64,000 bases of DNA from JADKCL01 sp031424495 (GTDB lineage: Bacteria > Bacteroidota > Bacteroidia > J057 > JADKCL01), in contig JANPHP010000437.1 of assembly GCA_031424495.1 (NCBI GenBank), forward strand, positions 25,357 to 89,356, given 5' to 3'. Below, piece after piece: positions 60,150 to 64,000 of the stretch; within the stretch, counting starts at the first letter, position 1; each line of letters starts with the position of its first letter. The notes under the pieces were generated by a model. It searched no databases. It was not told the DNA's origin and saw only the letters and a program-made list of their open reading frames with translations. The position numbers were made by a program, and so were the translations under genes.

Positions 60150-63100
60150 CTCCCCACCCGCGCCACCAACCGCTTCTGCAGCTCCCAACGTTCCCCAGTC
60201 CCAAAATCCACCAAAAACCGCACTTCCTTCCCCTCTTGCAAAGCAATCGGCTCGCCATCACGGTAAAGCACACGATTCCCGGTGATCGCCGAGAGGCGAT
60301 GCCCTAGCCCAAACACCCCCAACAAATTCAAGGGATCGGCCGCGCTCAGCGCGACCAGGTGGCCATCGGGAGCCAGCGTCCTGTACTTGCGCAGCAAGGT
60401 CACGGCCTCGGGCAGCGCATACTGCTCGCCCCACATGCCATCCACAAAGCGGCCGCCTCGGATCAGGCCTCGTGCTTCCAGCCTGCGGAAGACGCGTACC
60501 ATCTCCCGCCAATGGGGCATGTTCGCCTCGCGCTCCGCGAGCCTTCTAAACACCACCCCATACCGCCGCAAAATCACTAGCGCGATTTCCTCGCGCTCCT
60601 CGTCATCCAATTCACCTTCCAAGCCGGGCGAGGGCTGTAATGACCATCTCCCACTCGCCGCCATGCTCGCGGGCTGCACCTTGCGGGCACGCCCATTCGC
60701 GTAGCGCTCCGCCTTCGCGCGCTCGTCTTCGGGCATGAGCAGCGCACGCAGACCCGTGAAGTTGTCGCTGCTGATCATCCCCGACGTAACCAATTCGCCC
60801 AATGCCATTTCCAGATAACTCGGCAGAAGGTTCAGGCCCCGCCGCAGGTCATCAAAGAAACTTGCGCCACGCTGTTGCAGGTAAGCCACGACCTCGCTCG
60901 CGCGGTGCGAGAGCACAACCGTGCCCTCTACATGTCCGGCGGCCTTGCGCCAGACGGCGGCGCGCTCGCGGCTGAGCAAAGTAATCGGCGATGAACGGAT
61001 CGGTCCATTCTTCACCAATCCATCTGCATTGGATGGTCGCAATCTGCCCCATGTAAGTCGCCCGCTCATGCAGAGCATGTCGAGCCAAAGCGGATCGTAG
61101 TTGGGCATGCGCAGGGGGATGATCTCGCTTTCCCAAGCCGCAGCGGGCGCTTCATAGCCTTCCATTTGCTGCACGATCTCGAGCAGGGACTCGGGGCCTT
61201 GCAGGTTGTCGTGCTGGGCAACCTTCTGCCATTCGAAGAGAAAACGCATATAGGTGGCGGGATTTACGGGCTGAATCTCGGCCCGCAAGGTCTTGACGGT
61301 GTAGCGGTGGATGCGCGACAGCAACCTCCGCTCACACCATTCTTCCTCGCCGCTCGGCGTGTAATTTCCCCGAAAAACGAAGCCCTCGGCCTCCAGAGCG
61401 TACATAGCATACTCGGCCTCATGCGGCGCAATGCCCATGCTCTCGGCGAGCACCCAGGTGGTCACGGGCCCGAGCGCCTCCATGCGGCCGCGCAGCAGCT
61501 CCTTGCGGGCGACCGTGTCTTCCATTTCCTTGCGGAGGAGCCGTTCGGGAAAATGGATGCGCGGCTGCAGGTCAAACTTGGGGAACAAAGCTTCAAACTC
61601 GGGCAAGCGCTCGGCGGCGACCCAGAGTACGGCATCGCTATCCGGGCGGCGCAAAACGGCTGCTCGGCCTGCTTGTTGGAGTTGCGCGAAGTACGGTTCC
61701 CAACCATATTCGCCGTCGCCGACTTGGCCTTCTTCAGCGGTGAGGAAGCCAAGTAACAACAGTGCTTCGTGCAGCTCGTCGACGCTGCGCACGGTCGGCC
61801 AAGCTTCTTGGCGGACCTGCTCGATGGCAAGCGGGTCGAGGCGGCCGAGATCGGCGGCCTCGGCGGGGTCTAGCCAACGGCGGTTTTTGATGGCGTGGGT
61901 GCGGCGGTCTTCCAGGCCCGCCGGATCGAGGAAGGCGTAGGGCCGCGCATTGATGATTTCTTGGGCGAGGGGCGATGCCTCGCGCAGGTCCTTGGCGATG
62001 AGTTTGAAGTCGCCCGCGACGATGCGCCCGATGATGACCTCGAGCTGATCGATGTCCATGGCTTCGGTGAGGCAGTCCTGTATGGTCTGCCGCACGAGCG
62101 GGTGGTCGGGCACCTCGCGTTCACCGACGATGTTTTCGAGGCAGGCGAGTTGGTCGGGGAAGACGAGGGAAATGAGGTCTTCGGATGCCATGCGCTGCAA
62201 ATGCGGGGCGACGCGGCCGGTTGCGCGGCGGCGCTGAATCGCCAAGGCGCGTGTTGCATTCCACCGCCACCTGACCCCAAACATCGGCGCATCCAACAAG
62301 GCTTGCACCAAGATTTCGCGGACGGTGGACGGATGCAGGTATTCCCAGACTTCGTCCAGGACAAAACTATGGGTCGCGCCGAGGGAGAGAATGATCGCAT
62401 CCTCAGTCGCGGCAGCTTGCAATTCGAAGTTGAAGTTGCGGCAGAAACGCTTGCGCAGGGCGAGGCCCCACCCCTTGTTCAGCCTTGAGCCGAAGGGCGA
62501 ATGGATGACCAAATGCATGTCGCCGGCCTCGTCAAAGAAACGCTCCATCACAATGGTATTCGGCCCCGGCAATTCACCCAAAGCCAATTTTGCCGCACAT
62601 ATATATAGTAGCATCTGCTCGGCCGCGCTGCCTTGTACATTCAGCGTATCCTTCAGCCACGCCAATGCCTCGCCGCCCCATTCCTCGATATAATCTTCGG
62701 AGCGGGTGCCGGGAATGATGCGCCCTTCGTCGATGCGGGAGGCAATCTCCTCGCGCAGACGGCAGACGGCCATGGACAATTCGTCGCTGCGGCCGGGCGC
62801 CTCGCCAAACCAAAAGGGGATCGACGGCGTCTGCCCATGCGCATCCTGCACCAGCAATTTGCCCGTCTCCAGCTTCTCGATTTTCCAGACACCATTCCCC
62901 AACTGAAACACATCGCCCGCCATGCTCTCGATCGCAAAATCCTCCTCCACCGAACCGATAAAGGTCCCGCTCGGCTGCAAAATCACGTCGTAGTTGAAGT
63001 TGTCGGGGATCGCGCCGCCATTCGTGAGGGCAGCGAGCTGTGCGCCCTTGCGTCCTCGAATGATGCCATTCACGGCGTCGCGGTGCAGGTAACTCGACGT

Positions 63101-64000
63101 GCGGCCATTGCGCAGCGTGAAACCCTCGCTCAGCATCGTGATCACTTCGTCATATTCGGGGCGTTCCAGATTGCGGTAGGGGAATGCGCGGTGGACCAAG
63201 GCATACAATTCATCCTCAGTGTATTCTTGGTTGGCGACCTCGGCCACGATCTGTTGCGAGAGCACGTCGAGCGGCTTTTCGGGGATGATGAGGTGGTCCA
63301 ATTCGCCACGGCGGATGGCGTCCAGGATCGCGGTGCATTCCACCAAATCGTCGCGGGTCAGGGGGAAAATGCGGCCCTTGGGCGTGCCCCCGACAAAGTG
63401 GCCCGAGCGCCCGACCCGCTGCAAAAAGCCCGCGATCGTCTTGGGCGAGGCGATTTGGCAGACCAGATCCACCGAACCAATGTCGATGCCCAGCTCCATC
63501 GAGGCGGTCGCCACCATGGCGCGGAGCATCCCGTTTTTGAGGCGCTGCTCGGCATCGAGGCGTTGTTCCTTGCTCAGGCTGCCGTGGTGGGCACTCACCG
63601 CAGCCTTGCCCAGCCGCTCCCGCAGGTGGTGGCTCAGGCGCTCAGCGAGGCGGCGCGTATTCACAAAGATCAGGGTCGTTTGGTGCTCGAGGATGCGTTG
63701 CTCCAGGATATTGTAGATCTCCTCCCAGACATCATTCGCCATCACCGCGCTCAGCGGCGAATTCGGAATCTCGATGCCCAGGTCCAATTTGCGGCGGTGC
63801 CCCTCGTCGATGATCGCGCACATGGGTTGCCCAGTATTGTCCAGTTCGGCATTCCCCACCAAGAATTGCGCGACCAACTCGATCGGCTTTTGCGTCGCCG
63901 ACAGCCCGATGCGTTGGAAGGGGCGGCCCACAAGTTGGCGGAGGCGCTCCACACTCAGCGCGAAGTGCGAGCCGCGTTTGCTGCCCACCATGGCGTGGAT
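60146..64000 (-). CDS. lhr: ATP-dependent helicase Lhr, 5' end missing
   Basis: Runs off the right edge; 1284 residues are visible, beginning inside the DEIH-type Walker B box (IHAMVGSKRG). Motif III LSATQ; helicase C with VNTRRLAERLSHHL, VATASMELGIDIGSVDL and motif VI QRVGRSGHFVGG; then the Lhr winged-helix and long C-terminal domain (AEYAMYALEAEGFVFRGNY, SRIHRYTVKTLRAEI). Large superfamily 2 helicase that unwinds RNA:DNA hybrids and acts in DNA repair. The visible part agrees with an Lhr (~1500-residue) protein. Its 3' end is duplicated at 58935-59292. Confidence 0.93.
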   Translation of the reverse strand: MHAMVGSKRGSHFALSVERLRQLVGRPFQRIGLSATQKPIELVAQFLVGNAELDNTGQPMCAIIDEGHRRKLDLGIEIPNSPLSAVMANDVWEEIYNILEQRILEHQTTLIFVNTRRLAERLSHHLRERLGKAAVSAHHGSLSKEQRLDAEQRLKNGMLRAMVATASMELGIDIGSVDLVCQIASPKTIAGFLQRVGRSGHFVGGTPKGRIFPLTRDDLVECTAILDAIRRGELDHLIIPEKPLDVLSQQIVAEVANQEYTEDELYALVHRAFPYRNLERPEYDEVITMLSEGFTLRNGRTSSYLHRDAVNGIIRGRKGAQLAALTNGGAIPDNFNYDVILQPSGTFIGSVEEDFAIESMAGDVFQLGNGVWKIEKLETGKLLVQDAHGQTPSIPFWFGEAPGRSDELSMAVCRLREEIASRIDEGRIIPGTRSEDYIEEWGGEALAWLKDTLNVQGSAAEQMLLYICAAKLALGELPGPNTIVMERFFDEAGDMHLVIHSPFGSRLNKGWGLALRKRFCRNFNFELQAAATEDAIILSLGATHSFVLDEVWEYLHPSTVREILVQALLDAPMFGVRWRWNATRALAIQRRRATGRVAPHLQRMASEDLISLVFPDQLACLENIVGEREVPDHPLVRQTIQDCLTEAMDIDQLEVIIGRIVAGDFKLIAKDLREASPLAQEIINARPYAFLDPAGLEDRRTHAIKNRRWLDPAEAADLGRLDPLAIEQVRQEAWPTVRSVDELHEALLLLGFLTAEEGQVGDGEYGWEPYFAQLQQAGRAAVLRRPDSDAVLWVAAERLPEFEALFPKFDLQPRIHFPERLLRKEMEDTVARKELLRGRMEALGPVTTWVLAESMGIAPHEAEYAMYALEAEGFVFRGNYTPSGEEEWCERRLLSRIHRYTVKTLRAEIQPVNPATYMRFLFEWQKVAQHDNLQGPESLLEIVQQMEGYEAPAAAWESEIIPLRMPNYDPLWLDMLCMSGRLTWGRLRPSNADGLVKNGPIRSSPITLLSRERAAVWRKAAGHVEGTVVLSHRASEVVAYLQQRGASFFDDLRRGLNLLPSYLEMALGELVTSGMISSDNFTGLRALLMPEDERAKAERYANGRARKVQPASMAASGRWSLQPSPGLEGELDDEEREEIALVILRRYGVVFRRLAEREANMPHWREMVRVFRRLEARGLIRGGRFVDGMWGEQYALPEAVTLLRKYRTLAPDGHLVALSAADPLNLLGVFGLGHRLSAITGNRVLYRDGEPIALQEGKEVRFLVDFGTGERWELQKRLVARVGR

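Overview
The window reads as a chromosomal contig of a GC-rich member of the phylum Bacteroidota. The evidence is a type IX secretion (T9SS) pair, PorU sortase and PorV, and five large secreted proteins ending in T9SS C-terminal sorting domains. There are also many short lipoproteins with LxxC-type lipoboxes, and -7 elements of the TAnnTTTG type with little Shine-Dalgarno signal. A member of Saprospiria or Chitinophagia would fit, but this class-level guess is weak. No rRNA, tRNA, CRISPR array or intact insertion sequence was recognised.

1-11.3 kb: 3' part of porU, then porV and a terminator; a two-gene ATPase/HNH module resembling Septu (PtuA/PtuB) with an ATGA overlap; an overlapping trio (BadF-type kinase, spermidine-synthase-like protein, lipoprotein); small enzymes; a secreted phosphatase with a sorting domain; a 29-residue membrane peptide. 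11.2-21.7 kb: housekeeping genes (bcp peroxiredoxin, M23 peptidase, FAH-family hydrolase, rlmN, recX, an F420-reductase-like oxidoreductase), a lipoprotein, an LRR protein and a 1120-residue propeller/PKD exoprotein.

21.9-26.8 kb: three tandem DUF1508/YegP-like genes, each preceded by the same 17-bp palindrome at almost the same distance from the start codon. A three-gene minus-strand operon follows: CX4CH heme-type lipoprotein, a lipoprotein with all six PHM-type copper ligands, and a barrel-like protein. Then comes a PlsC-like acyltransferase. 27-35 kb: an M4 metalloprotease exoprotein, an alpha/beta hydrolase, two tandem paralogues sharing an unusual TRKIGHRSHSG motif, a DoxX-like membrane protein, a lipoprotein and another T9SS cargo.

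35-43.3 kb: one 8.2-kb gene for a giant secreted Asp-rich protein with 18 tandem 86-residue thrombospondin type-3-like repeats. 43.9-51.8 kb: a minus-strand block framed by SGNH-like, MBOAT and acyl carrier protein genes at one end and an FkbH-type HAD enzyme at the other. Together these suggest a route that loads a small acyl group (by FkbH precedent, glyceryl) on a carrier and transfers it to an envelope acceptor. Between them sit five envelope genes, including a duplicated barrel/lipoprotein pair.

52-64 kb: a patchy region with a retropepsin gene and its small upstream partner, a WD40 protein, a prohibitin-like lipoprotein, a TPR protein and a kinase-like gene. The lhr helicase gene runs off the right edge. 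This region is littered with decayed copies of a retropepsin gene, an XRE-type regulator 3' end and the lhr 3' end. The kinase-like gene lies between two direct copies of the lhr 3' end, which suggests repeated insertion or recombination downstream of lhr. All functional statements are from reading the sequence; no database search was run.
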